Below are positions 23,344 to 38,033 of a stretch of DNA of 64,000 nt, in pieces (positions within the stretch are counted from its first letter, which is position 1; the number at the start of each line of letters is the position of its first letter). Origin of the DNA: Calidifontimicrobium sp035325925 (GTDB taxonomy: Bacteria > Pseudomonadota > Gammaproteobacteria > Burkholderiales > Burkholderiaceae_C). The stretch spans positions 39,812 to 103,811 of the forward strand of contig NZ_DAOKZA010000008.1 of NCBI RefSeq assembly GCF_035325925.1, in the 5' to 3' direction. Made by a program: the position numbers and the translations under genes. Below the pieces are notes generated by a model. The model had not been told where the DNA came from and did not search any database. It was given only the letters and a program-made list of their open reading frames with translations.

Positions 23344-26069
23344 AGCGCGACGACGGCCGCGCGCTGCGCCGCGAGCGTGTCGGGGGGGAACTGTGTCGGC
23401 TGCTCGTCGAGGCGCGCGCGGTGCTGGGCGCGGCGCAGTTCGCGGTACGCGTCGGCGGCGGCGGCACCGACGCCCGCCGGCAGCAGCCCCGCCGCCTCGG
23501 CGCGCTGCAGCAGCGCGATGTTGCCGGCGTTGTCGAGCAGCGGCGCGTGCGCCGCGCCGTGGGCCAGCACCAGGTACTGCACCGCGAACTCGGCGTCCAT
23601 CATGCCGCCGGTGCCGTGCTTGACATCGAACAGGCCCTCGCGCCCAGGATGCGCGGCGCGCACCTTGTCGCGCATCGCGTGGATCTCGTCGCGCAGCGCG
23701 GCGGCGTCGCGAGGCGCGCACAGCACCTGCCGTCGCACCGCCTCGAATCGCGCGGCCAGGTCGCTCGCGCCGGCGCACCAGCGCGCGCGCGTGATCGCCT
23801 GGTGCTCCCAGGTCCACGCGGTGTTGCTGCCGCGGCCCTGCTGATAGGCCTCGAACGAGCGCAGCGAAGTCACGAGCAGCCCCGAGTTGCCGTTCGGCCG
23901 AAGCGCGGTGTCGATCTCGAACAGCTCCCCGGCGGCGGTGCGCAGCGTCAGCCAGGTGATCAGCCGGCGCGCGAAAGCGCCGTAGACCTCGGCCGCGCGC
24001 TCGTCGTCGTCGTCGTAGAGGAACACCACGTCGAGGTCGCCGCCGTAGCCGAGCTCCTTGCCGCCGAGCTTGCCGTAGGCGATCACTGCCAGCCGCGGGT
24101 CGTCGCGGTGGCGCTGCTTCAGTCCGGCCCAGGCCCAGTCGATGGTGCAGGCGACGACGGTGTCGGCCAGCGCCGACAGGTCGTCGGCGACCTGCTCGAC
24201 GGTGATGCGACCCTCGACGTCGCGCACCAGCGTGCGGAACACCTCGGCGTGGTGCGCGCGGCGCAGCGTGTCGAGCAGCGCTTCCTCCGATGCTTCGCCG
24301 GCGCGTTGCCAGGCGGCGTGGCGCTCCTCGAGCTCGCGCCGGAACGCCACCGCGTCAAAGCGCCCGCCGAGCAGCCGCGCGTCGGCGAGCTCGTCGATCA
24401 CGCCCGGGTGGCGCATCAGGTAGCGCATCGGCCAGCGCGCCAGGCCGAGCAGGCGCAACAGCCGGCCGAGCACCTCGGGGCGCTCGACGAGCAGCGCGAG
24501 GTAGCTCTCGCGGCGCAGCAGCGGCTCGACCCAGTCGACGAAGCGCAGCGCCGCCTCGGGCGTGGCCTCGTCGCGCTGCACCGCGGTGGCCACACGCTGC
24601 ACCAGCCTGCCCAGGCGCAGCTTGCCCTCGTCGCGCAGCGCCTGCACGCGCGGCTGTTGCGTCCACGCGCGCACGCGTTCGGCCAGCGCCGGCGGCAGCG
24701 TGTCGAGCAGGCGCTCGCTGTCGATCGACATCGGCGTCGTGCCGCAGCTGCGGCAGCCGTTGCGCGCGCTGCCCGACGAGGGCTGGCCGTCGTGCAGCAG
24801 CGCGTCGAACTCGGTGGCGACGAACTCGCGCGTCGCGCACAGCCGGTCGAGCAGCTCGCAGGCGTCGGCGCTGCACGCCAGCCCCAGGCTGCCGGCGATC
24901 CAGCGCAGGTCGCCGTCGGCGCCGGGCAGCAGGTGCGTCTGCTGGTCGTCGAGGTACTGGATGCGGTGCTCGATGCGGCGCAGGAACTCGTAGGCCTCGG
25001 CCAGCCGCGCCGCGGTCTCGGGCTTCATCAGCCCGTGCGCGACGAGTCGCTGCAGCCCGCGCAGCGTCGAGCGCGTGCGGATCTCGGGGAACTGGCCGCC
25101 GCGCACGACCAGCAGCAGCTGCACGATGAACTCGATCTCGCGAATGCCGCCGCGCGACAGCTTGACGTCGTTGGCGCGCTCGGGGCGTCCGGCGGCGCGA
25201 CGCTGCGCCTCGTCGCGGATCTTCGCGTGCAGCTGGCGCAGCCCCTCGAACACGCCGTAGTCGAGGTAGCGCCGGTAGACGAAGGGCGTGACCAGCGAAC
25301 GCAGCTGGCCGGCGCGCCCGGTCACCACCGCGGCCGGCGGCGCGACGACGCGGCTCTTCAGCCACGCGAAGCGCTCCCACTCGCGACCCTGCACCAGGAA
25401 GTACTCCTCGAGCATGCCCAGGCTGACCACCGGCGGACCCGACATGCCGTTGGGCCGCAGCGCCAGGTCGACGCGGAACACGAAGCCGTCCTCGGTGGTC
25501 TCGCCGATCAGCGTGTACAGCCTGCGCGCCACCTTCGAGAAGTACTCGTGCGCGCTGATCGGCTGCTCGCCGTCGGTGTGCCCCTCGTCCTCGTAGACGT
25601 AGACCAGGTCGACGTCCGACGACACGTTGAGCTCGCGCGCGCCGAGCTTGCCCATGCCGACGATCCAGAACTCGATCGGACCGCCGGCGGCGTCGCGCGG
25701 CCGGCCGTGGCGCAGGCCTTCGTCGGCATGCGCCTGCGCCAGCGCGCGGCCGAGCGTGACTTCGGCGAGCGCGGTCATCGCCGCCGTGACCGCGTCGAGC
25801 GACGCACCGTGCTCGACGTCGAGCACCGCGAGCCGTTCGAGCACCAGCTGGCGTGCCACGCGCATCGCCGCCGGCAGCATGCGGCCGCCGGCGATCAGCG
25901 CGTCGATCAGCGCGTCGATCGCCTCGGCGTCGGGCACACCGGCGCGCAGCAGCGGCAGTTCGCCGGCGTAGCGGCGGCGCACGCGCTGCACGAAACGGCT
26001 GTGGTCGGCGGGCACGCCGGGCACGGCAGCGCCCGGGACCGGCGCAGGGGGGCTGGAACGCGTCGACAC
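23322..26069 (-). CDS. glnE: Glutamine synthetase adenylyltransferase/deadenylase
   Basis: The 915-residue bifunctional enzyme adenylylates and deadenylylates glutamine synthetase under PII control. Two nucleotidyltransferase cores are visible: GKLGARELNVSSDVDLVYVY at about 140-159 (adenylyl removing) and GKLGGKELGYGGDLDVVFLY at about 666-685 (adenylyl transfer). The FDVKHGTGGMMDAEFAVQYL segment is characteristic of the C-terminal domain. The start is GTG 26067-26069. It heads the minus-strand operon with rhombosortase, EamA and GST and is divergent from yhdP. Confidence 0.97.
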   Translation of the reverse strand: MSTRSSPPAPVPGAAVPGVPADHSRFVQRVRRRYAGELPLLRAGVPDAEAIDALIDALIAGGRMLPAAMRVARQLVLERLAVLDVEHGASLDAVTAAMTALAEVTLGRALAQAHADEGLRHGRPRDAAGGPIEFWIVGMGKLGARELNVSSDVDLVYVYEDEGHTDGEQPISAHEYFSKVARRLYTLIGETTEDGFVFRVDLALRPNGMSGPPVVSLGMLEEYFLVQGREWERFAWLKSRVVAPPAAVVTGRAGQLRSLVTPFVYRRYLDYGVFEGLRQLHAKIRDEAQRRAAGRPERANDVKLSRGGIREIEFIVQLLLVVRGGQFPEIRTRSTLRGLQRLVAHGLMKPETAARLAEAYEFLRRIEHRIQYLDDQQTHLLPGADGDLRWIAGSLGLACSADACELLDRLCATREFVATEFDALLHDGQPSSGSARNGCRSCGTTPMSIDSERLLDTLPPALAERVRAWTQQPRVQALRDEGKLRLGRLVQRVATAVQRDEATPEAALRFVDWVEPLLRRESYLALLVERPEVLGRLLRLLGLARWPMRYLMRHPGVIDELADARLLGGRFDAVAFRRELEERHAAWQRAGEASEEALLDTLRRAHHAEVFRTLVRDVEGRITVEQVADDLSALADTVVACTIDWAWAGLKQRHRDDPRLAVIAYGKLGGKELGYGGDLDVVFLYDDDDERAAEVYGAFARRLITWLTLRTAAGELFEIDTALRPNGNSGLLVTSLRSFEAYQQGRGSNTAWTWEHQAITRARWCAGASDLAARFEAVRRQVLCAPRDAAALRDEIHAMRDKVRAAHPGREGLFDVKHGTGGMMDAEFAVQYLVLAHGAAHAPLLDNAGNIALLQRAEAAGLLPAGVGAAAADAYRELRRAQHRARLDEQPTQFPPDTLAAQRAAVVALWHAVFG

Positions 26070-26084
26070 CGCGGGGGTCTGTGC

Positions 26085-26090
26085 TAGATT
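26085..26090 (+). promoter_or_regulatory. Extended -10-like element upstream of yhdP
   Basis: TGCTAGATT at 26082-26090 has an extended -10 form (TG-N-TAGATT) in the gap between divergent glnE and yhdP. The -35 is unclear. Confidence 0.3.
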
Positions 26091-26171
26091 GCCCCGCGCC
26101 AGGCGGGATCGAGGCCCGAGCGACCGCTCACGATCGGATCCAACCCGCGCGTGCGCGGCTGGCGTGTCGAC

Positions 26172-29100
26172 ATGCCGAAGCCTCCGTCCCGTCCCGATGC
26201 CGATGACGACCTGCTGCCACCGCCGCGGGCGTCGCTGCTGCGCATCGCCGGCCGTGTCGCGCTGGTCGCGGTGTTTGGACTGTGGAGCTTATTGCTCTTC
26301 GCTTGGCTGACGCTGCACTGGGGGATTTTGCCCAACGCGCGCGCCTGGCTGCCGCAGATCGAACAGCAGGCCAGCCGCGCGCTCGGCATGCCGGTGCGCA
26401 TCGGCGACATCCGTGTGCGCTCCAGCGGCTGGGTACCGGCGCTCGAGCTCGACGACGTCGTGCTGTTGGACGCCGAGGGGCGCGAGGCGCTGCGGTTGCC
26501 GCGCGTGGCCGCGGCCCCGGCGGCGCGCTCGCTGCTGGCGCTCGAACTGCAACTGCAGCAACTGCACGTCGAGGGCGCGCAGGTCGAACTGCGCCGCGAC
26601 GCGCACGGCCGCCTGCACCTGGCCGGCTTCGACCTCGCCGCCGACGCCGCGGCCGGCGCCGACGGCGCATTCGCGGCCTGGCTGCTGCGCCAGCGCGAGG
26701 TGGTGCTGCGCGGCGCGCGGCTGCGCTGGGTCGACGAGCTGCGGCTGGCCCCGCCGCTGGCGCTCGAGGCGGTCGACCTGGTGCTGCGCAACCGCGGCCG
26801 GCGCCACGAGCTGCGCGTCGACGCCACGCCGCCGCACGACTGGGGCCAGCGCTTCACGCTGCGCGCGAAGCTCGCGTCGCCGCTGCTCGGCCGGCGCGAC
26901 GACTGGCAGCGCCTGGGCGGCGAGGTCTACGCCGAACTGCCGCGCATCGATGCCGGCGCGCTGCGGCGTTACGTCGACCTGCCGTTCGAGTGGCGCGGGG
27001 GCCAGGGCGCCCTGCGCGGCTGGGCGCAGTTCGCGCAGGGCGAGCCGGTGTCGGCGACCGTCGACCTGGCGTTCGAATCGGTCGCGCTGCGGCTGGCGCC
27101 GACCGTCGAGCCGCTGCAGCTCCAGCGCATCTTCGGCCGCCTGACGGCGCGGCGCGACGACGACGCGCTGACGCTCGCGGCGAGCGACTTCGGCTTCACC
27201 GACGCCGCGGGTCGCGAGTGGCCCGCGGGCCGTCTGCACCTGGCGCTGCGCCAGCGCCGCGGCGACGCGCCGACCGGCGGGGAGTTCCGCGCCGACCGTC
27301 TCGACCTCGCGCTGATGGCGGCGGTGGCGGCGCACCTGCCGCTGGGCGACGCCGTCGGCGCGCTGCTCGCCGAACTGCAACCGGGCGGGCGCGTCGAGCA
27401 GCTCGACGCGCGCTGGGACGGCCCGCTCGACGCGCCGCGGCAGTACCGCGTGAGGGCCGAGCTGCACGACCTGTCGCTCGCCGCGCGGCCGGCGCCCGAC
27501 ATCGACGGTCGGCCCACGCCCGGGCGACCGGGCTGGCGCGGCGCGCGCATCGAGCTCGACGCGAACGAACAGGGCGGCCAGGCCCAGATCGCGTTCGACC
27601 GCGGCGCGCTGCTGCTGCCGGGCGTGTTCGCCGACCCCGAGCTGCCGCTGCGCCGGCTCGCGGCGCGGCTCGACTGGCAGATCGAGCCGCGCCGCGACGC
27701 CGCGCCGCAGCTGACGCTGCGCGTGCGCGACGCGCGCTTCGCCAACGCCGACGCACGCGGCGGTTTCGATGCGGTCTGGCGCAGCGGCGACGGCGAAGGC
27801 TTCGGTCGCGGCGCGCGCTTCCCGGGCCGGCTCGAGCTGGCCGGGCGCATCGACGAGGGCCGCGCCGACGCGGTGGCGCGCTACCTGCCGCTGGGCCTGC
27901 CGGCGGTGGCGCGCGACTACGTCTCGGGCGCGGTGCGTGGCGGCACGATCGGTGCCGCGCGCTTCGAGGTGCGCGGCGACCTGTGGGACTTCCCGTTCCA
28001 CAACGGCAGCGACGGCGAGTTCCGCATCGCCGGCCGCGCGCAGGGGCTGACGCTGGCGTACGTGCCCGACGTGCCCGGGTTTGCTTCCGAGTGGCCGGCG
28101 TTCACCGAGGTGTCGGGCGAGATCGAGTTCCGCCGCGCGTCGATGGCGGTGCGCAACGCCGGCGCGCGGGTGTTCGGTCTGGCGATGAGCGGCGTGCACG
28201 CCTCGATCGCCGACCTCACCCACCACCCGGTGCTGCTGGTCGAGGGCACCGCGCGCGGGCCGGCGTCGGGCCTGCTGCGCTACCTCGACGCGTCGCCGGT
28301 GGGTGGCTGGATCGACGACACGCTCGCCGGTGCCAGCGTCGCCGGTGACGGCGAGCTGCAGCTGGCGATCCGCCTGCCGCTCGACGACCTGCACGCCAGC
28401 GGCGTGCGCGGCTCGCTGCGCCTGGAAGGCAACGACCTGCGGCTGGCGCCGTCGCTGCCGCTGCTGGCCGCGGCACGCGGGCACATCGACTTCACGCACG
28501 AAGGTTTCCGGCTGCGCGACGCGAGTGCGCGCGTGTTCGGCGGCGAGGCCACGTTCGACGGCGGCCGCGGCGCCGACGGCCTGCTGCAGCTGCTGGTGCA
28601 GGGGCGCGCGCGCGCCGACGCGATGCGCCAGTCGCGCGAGCTGCCGGCGCTGGCGCAGCTCGCGACGCGCCTGGACGGCGAGGCGGCGTACCGGCTGCAG
28701 CTCGACTGGCGGCGCGACGACGCCGAGCCGGCGCTCGTGCTGTCGAGCGATCTGGTCGGCCTGGCGCTGCGGCTGCCGGCGCCGCTGGACAAGGCGGCCG
28801 CGGCGTCGCTGCCGTTGCGCTACAGCGTCGCACCGCAGCAGCTTGCAGGGCGCGACGAGTTGCGCGTCGACCTCGGCACGGTGCTGCAGGCGCGTTTCGA
28901 GCGCGAGTTCGATGCCGGGGGGCGGGTCACCGTGCGCCGCGGCGGCATCGGCGTCGGCGCGCCGGCACCGTGGCCGGCGTCGGGCGTCGCCGCGGTGGCG
29001 ACGCTTGCGCAACTCGACGTGCCGGCGTGGCAGGCGGTGCTCGCCGCGGTCGGCGGCGCGCAAGGCGGGGGTGGCTATGCGCCGCGGCAGGTGGCGCTGC

Positions 29101-30218
29101 GCGCCGACGAACTGCGCGCCGACGGCCGCCGCCTGAGCGGCGTCGTCGCCGGGCTGTCGCAGGCCCCGGGCGGCACCTGGCGTGCCAGCGTCGAGGCCGA
29201 CCAGCTGGCCGGCTACCTGGAGTGGCAGCCGCCTTCGCCGGCCGCGCCCGGCGGCCTGCGCGCGCGGCTGTCGCGCCTGGCGCTGCCGCGCAGCGACGAG
29301 GCACAGGTCGAGACGCTGCTCGACCGCGCGCCGCAGCGCGTGCCGGCGCTCGACGTCGTCGTCGACCGCTTCGAGTTGCGCGGCCGGCAGCTCGGCCGCC
29401 TCGAGGTGGAGGCCGTGACCGGCGGGTTGCCGGGCGGCGCCCACGAGTGGGGGCTGTCGACGTTGCGGCTGGCAAAGGCCGACGCCGCGTTCAGCGCCGC
29501 CGGCCACTGGCGCCCCGCCGGTCCACGCGAACCGGCGCGCATGGTCGCCGACTTCGGCCTCGACCTGGCCGACGCCGGTGCGCTGCTCGCGCGGCTGGGC
29601 CTGCCCGACGCGCTGCAAGGCGGCGCCGGCAGGCTCGAGGGTCAGGTCTCGTGGCAGGGCTCGCCGCTGGCGCCGCACCCGCCGTCGATGGACGGGCGCA
29701 TGCAGCTGGCCCTCGAGAAGGGGCGCTTCCTGAAGGCCGAGCCGGGCGCCGCGCGGCTGCTGTCGGTGCTCAGCCTGCAGGCGCTGCCGCGCCGGCTGGT
29801 GCTCGACTTCCGCGACCTGTTCCAGGAAGGCTTCGCGTTCGACGACGTCGCCGGCGACGTCACCGTGCGCGCCGGGGTCGCGCGCACCGAGAACCTGCGC
29901 ATGCGCGGTCTGCAGGCCGCGGTGCTGATGCAAGGCGAGGCCGACCTCGCGCGCGAGACGCAGGACCTGCGCGTGATCGTCGTGCCCGAGATCAACGCCG
30001 GCACCGCGTCGCTCGTGTACTCGCTGATCAATCCGGCCGTCGGGCTGGGCAGCTTCGTCGCGCAGCTGTTCCTGCGCCAGCCGCTGATGGCCGCGGGCAC
30101 GCGAGAATTCCACGTGCACGGCAGCTGGGCCGACCCGAAGGTCGACCGCGTCGAGCGCACCGCCGAGGCGCCGCCGCGCGTCGACGAACCCGCCGCCGCG
30201 ACCACCCCCGCGCAATGA
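26172..30218 (+). CDS. yhdP: YhdP family (AsmA-like, DUF3971) membrane protein
   Basis: The predicted 1348-residue protein has one N-terminal membrane helix (about residues 22-50, RVALVAVFGLWSLLLFAWL) and a very long periplasmic part of repeated beta strands. VRIGDIRVRSSGWVPALELDDV is the typical AsmA-like opening, and the C-terminus with AGTASLVYSLINPAVGLGSF and VHGSWADPKVDRV matches the TIGR02099/YhdP group. YhdP proteins bridge the envelope and move phospholipid to the outer membrane. I chose ATG 26172; GTG 26151 in the same frame is also possible. The nitrilase gene follows after 16 bases. Confidence 0.93.
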   Translation: MPKPPSRPDADDDLLPPPRASLLRIAGRVALVAVFGLWSLLLFAWLTLHWGILPNARAWLPQIEQQASRALGMPVRIGDIRVRSSGWVPALELDDVVLLDAEGREALRLPRVAAAPAARSLLALELQLQQLHVEGAQVELRRDAHGRLHLAGFDLAADAAAGADGAFAAWLLRQREVVLRGARLRWVDELRLAPPLALEAVDLVLRNRGRRHELRVDATPPHDWGQRFTLRAKLASPLLGRRDDWQRLGGEVYAELPRIDAGALRRYVDLPFEWRGGQGALRGWAQFAQGEPVSATVDLAFESVALRLAPTVEPLQLQRIFGRLTARRDDDALTLAASDFGFTDAAGREWPAGRLHLALRQRRGDAPTGGEFRADRLDLALMAAVAAHLPLGDAVGALLAELQPGGRVEQLDARWDGPLDAPRQYRVRAELHDLSLAARPAPDIDGRPTPGRPGWRGARIELDANEQGGQAQIAFDRGALLLPGVFADPELPLRRLAARLDWQIEPRRDAAPQLTLRVRDARFANADARGGFDAVWRSGDGEGFGRGARFPGRLELAGRIDEGRADAVARYLPLGLPAVARDYVSGAVRGGTIGAARFEVRGDLWDFPFHNGSDGEFRIAGRAQGLTLAYVPDVPGFASEWPAFTEVSGEIEFRRASMAVRNAGARVFGLAMSGVHASIADLTHHPVLLVEGTARGPASGLLRYLDASPVGGWIDDTLAGASVAGDGELQLAIRLPLDDLHASGVRGSLRLEGNDLRLAPSLPLLAAARGHIDFTHEGFRLRDASARVFGGEATFDGGRGADGLLQLLVQGRARADAMRQSRELPALAQLATRLDGEAAYRLQLDWRRDDAEPALVLSSDLVGLALRLPAPLDKAAAASLPLRYSVAPQQLAGRDELRVDLGTVLQARFEREFDAGGRVTVRRGGIGVGAPAPWPASGVAAVATLAQLDVPAWQAVLAAVGGAQGGGGYAPRQVALRADELRADGRRLSGVVAGLSQAPGGTWRASVEADQLAGYLEWQPPSPAAPGGLRARLSRLALPRSDEAQVETLLDRAPQRVPALDVVVDRFELRGRQLGRLEVEAVTGGLPGGAHEWGLSTLRLAKADAAFSAAGHWRPAGPREPARMVADFGLDLADAGALLARLGLPDALQGGAGRLEGQVSWQGSPLAPHPPSMDGRMQLALEKGRFLKAEPGAARLLSVLSLQALPRRLVLDFRDLFQEGFAFDDVAGDVTVRAGVARTENLRMRGLQAAVLMQGEADLARETQDLRVIVVPEINAGTASLVYSLINPAVGLGSFVAQLFLRQPLMAAGTREFHVHGSWADPKVDRVERTAEAPPRVDEPAAATTPAQ

Positions 30219-30234
30219 CACCGAGGACCGCCCG

Positions 30235-31068
30235 ATGAAGATCGCCGCCCTGCAGATGGTCTCGACGCCCGGCGTCGAGCGCAACCTCGCCGATGCCGCC
30301 GCGCTGATCGCCGATGCCGCCGCGCAGGGCGCCGCACTGGTCGCGCTGCCCGAGTACTTCTGCCTGATGGGCGCCGAGGAGGACAAGCTGCGCCACGCCG
30401 AGGACGACGCCGGCGAACGGCCGCTCGACACCGGCGGCGCCGGCCCGATCCAGGCTTTCCTCGCCGCGCAGGCCAAGGCGCACGCGCTGTGGGTGATCGG
30501 CGGCACGCTGCCGATGCGCAGCCCCGGCAGCGCGCGCGTGCGCAACGCCTGCTGCGTCTACGGCCCCGACGGCACGCGCGCCGCGCGCTACGACAAGCTG
30601 CACCTGTTCGCGTTCGACAACGGCCGCGAGAGCTACGACGAAGCGCGTGTGCTCGAACCCGGCGCCGAGCCGGTGACGCTGCGCGCTGCCGGGCTGCGCG
30701 TCGGGCTGAGCGTGTGTTACGACCTGCGTTTCCCCGAGCTGTACCGCGCGATGACCTACGGCGACGCGCAGCCGCTGGACCTGATCAGCGTGCCGGCCGC
30801 GTTCACCTACACCACCGGCCGCGCGCACTGGGAGTTGCTGCTGCGCGCGCGTGCGGTGGAGAACCAGTGCCACGTAATCGCGGCCGCGCAGGGCGGGGTG
30901 CACGAGAACGGCCGCCGCACCTGGGGCCACAGCATGGTCGTCGACCCCTGGGGCGAGGTGCTGGCGGTGCGCGACGAGGGCCCCGGCGTGGTGATCGCCG
31001 ACGTCGACGCGGCGCGCCAGCGCGAAGTGCGGCTGCAGCTGCCCGCGCTGGCCCACCGGCGGTTGTAG
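30235..31068 (+). CDS. Carbon-nitrogen hydrolase, Nit1-like
   Basis: The 277-residue nitrilase-superfamily enzyme has the full triad: Glu40 in VALPEYFC, Lys121 in RYDKLHLFAF, and Cys161 in SVCYDLRFPELYR. The last motif is typical of the Nit1/omega-amidase branch, including deaminated-glutathione amidase. A role in metabolite repair is therefore likely. ATG 30235 follows a GAGGA ribosome site. It appears co-transcribed with yhdP, as is common in Burkholderiales. Confidence 0.93.
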   Translation: MKIAALQMVSTPGVERNLADAAALIADAAAQGAALVALPEYFCLMGAEEDKLRHAEDDAGERPLDTGGAGPIQAFLAAQAKAHALWVIGGTLPMRSPGSARVRNACCVYGPDGTRAARYDKLHLFAFDNGRESYDEARVLEPGAEPVTLRAAGLRVGLSVCYDLRFPELYRAMTYGDAQPLDLISVPAAFTYTTGRAHWELLLRARAVENQCHVIAAAQGGVHENGRRTWGHSMVVDPWGEVLAVRDEGPGVVIADVDAARQREVRLQLPALAHRRL

Positions 31069-31235
31069 CGCGGCGCCCGCTGCGGGCTCGCACCGTGGCG
31101 GTCGGCCGTCGGCGCCGGTTCCGCTGCGCCGGCCGGTGCACTCGGGCAGGTCCGCGAGGTCGGGCGTCGAGGCCCTGCCGCCGGCGGTGGACGAGGGACA
31201 TCGACCGATTGCGACGACGCGTCGCGGGCGGTCCC

Positions 31236-31241
31236 TAGAAT
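31236..31241 (+). promoter_or_regulatory. -10-like TAGAAT upstream of uvrA
   Basis: TAGAAT lies 36 bases before the uvrA ATG in a 208-base gap that otherwise shows nothing I can identify. TTGCGA at 31209-31214 is the best -35 candidate but sits 21 bases away. I see no LexA box. Confidence 0.35.
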
Positions 31242-31276
31242 GCCCGGCTCCGCCCCGCCCGAGGCCCTGCCGAGCC

Positions 31277-37027
<5,751 letters not shown>

Positions 37028-37042
37028 ACGCGTCGCCGCCGT

Positions 37043-37957
37043 TCACCCGGCCGCCGACTCGAGTTCCTGGGCCAGCAGCCGCGCCGCTGCCGAGGTGTGC
37101 GCCCGCGCACGCGTCAGCACGACGAACTGCCTTTCGGCCCACGGTTCGGCCAGCGGCACCAGCGCCAGCCGCCCGGGGGCGGCGTGCGGCACGGCCACCT
37201 CGCGCGGCAGCACCGCCAGCCCGAGCCCGGCGGCGACGATGCGGCAGGCCGCGTCCATGCTGGACACCTGGATGCGGTGCGTCAGTTCGGCCCCCGCGCG
37301 CGCGGCTTCGCGGCGCAGCAGCCGGTCCATCAACCCGCCGGGGGCGACGCCGACCGACGGCTGCGCGAGGATGTCGGGCAGCCGCAGCGACGGACGCCGC
37401 GCCAGCGGGTGTCCGGGCGCCATCACCACACAAAGGCGGTCGCGCCGGTAGGGGCGCGCGACCAGGTCGGCCACGTCGACCTGATCCCACAGCACGCCCA
37501 GGTCGGCTGCCCCGTCGAGCAGGGCGCGCACGATGTCGGCGCTGACGCGCTCGTCGAGGCTCACTCGCAGCCGCGGGTGTCGGGCGAGGAAGCGGCCGAT
37601 GTCGTCGGGCAGCTTCTCGGCGAGCACCGACGGGCTGGCCATCACGCGCACGCTGCCCTGCACGCCGTCGGCGAACTCACCCAGTTCGGCGCGGGCGCGC
37701 TGCATCGCGGCCAGCACCTCGCGTGCGCGCGCCAGCAGCGCCTCGCCGGCCGGCGTCGGCGCGACGCCGCGCGCGTGGCGCACCAGCAGCGCGGTGCCCA
37801 ACTCGGCCTCCAGCGCGCCCAGCCGCTTGCTCAACGCCGAGGCCACCATCGCCTCGCGCACGGCGGCGCGCGCGACGCTGCCTTCCTCGCACACGGCGAT
37901 GAACAGGTGCAGCGACACCGGGTCGAGCGGGCGCGAAGCGTGAAACGGGTGGCTCAT
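37043..37957 (-). CDS. LysR family transcriptional regulator
   Basis: The 304-residue regulator has an N-terminal winged helix (SLHLFIAVCEEGSVARAA then ASALSKRLGALEAELGTALLVRHARG) and a C-terminal periplasmic-binding-protein-like effector domain (about 95-304). It is divergent from the HMG-CoA-lyase-like gene with a 76-base gap holding two inverted repeats, so it most likely controls the catabolic cluster and itself. The effector is probably a substrate or CoA intermediate of that pathway. It converges on uvrA with 15 bases between the stops. Confidence 0.95.
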   Translation of the reverse strand: MSHPFHASRPLDPVSLHLFIAVCEEGSVARAAVREAMVASALSKRLGALEAELGTALLVRHARGVAPTPAGEALLARAREVLAAMQRARAELGEFADGVQGSVRVMASPSVLAEKLPDDIGRFLARHPRLRVSLDERVSADIVRALLDGAADLGVLWDQVDVADLVARPYRRDRLCVVMAPGHPLARRPSLRLPDILAQPSVGVAPGGLMDRLLRREAARAGAELTHRIQVSSMDAACRIVAAGLGLAVLPREVAVPHAAPGRLALVPLAEPWAERQFVVLTRARAHTSAAARLLAQELESAAG

Positions 37958-37959
37958 TG

Positions 37960-37976
37960 CGTTCCGTATTGGAACG
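37960..37976. promoter_or_regulatory. LysR-type operator, CGTTCC-N5-GGAACG
   Basis: This perfect 6-bp inverted repeat sits three bases upstream of the lysR ATG and contains the T-N11-A pattern (T37962, A37974) typical of LysR recognition sites. It is probably the autoregulatory and activation site. Confidence 0.55.
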
Positions 37977-38013
37977 GCTGGGGTGAACATTCGCCATTCG
38001 CATCTTCCATGGG

Positions 38014-38032
38014 GAACGCCTACATTGCGTTC
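38014..38032. promoter_or_regulatory. Second inverted repeat, GAACGC-N7-GCGTTC, over the -10
   Basis: A 6-bp inverted repeat encloses TACATT (38021-38026), a -10-like hexamer whose predicted transcript would begin at or next to the ATG at 38034. No ribosome site precedes that ATG, so a leaderless message is possible. The arms share GAAC/GTTC with the first operator 55 bases away. Confidence 0.45.
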
Positions 38033-38033
38033 G

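Noticed and set aside
26289..30545. A 1418-codon open frame antisense to yhdP
   Set aside because: It is full of Arg, Gln, Val and His in patterns that mirror the codons of yhdP, has no recognisable domain, and yhdP itself has clear family features. Very high GC content makes long antisense frames common here.
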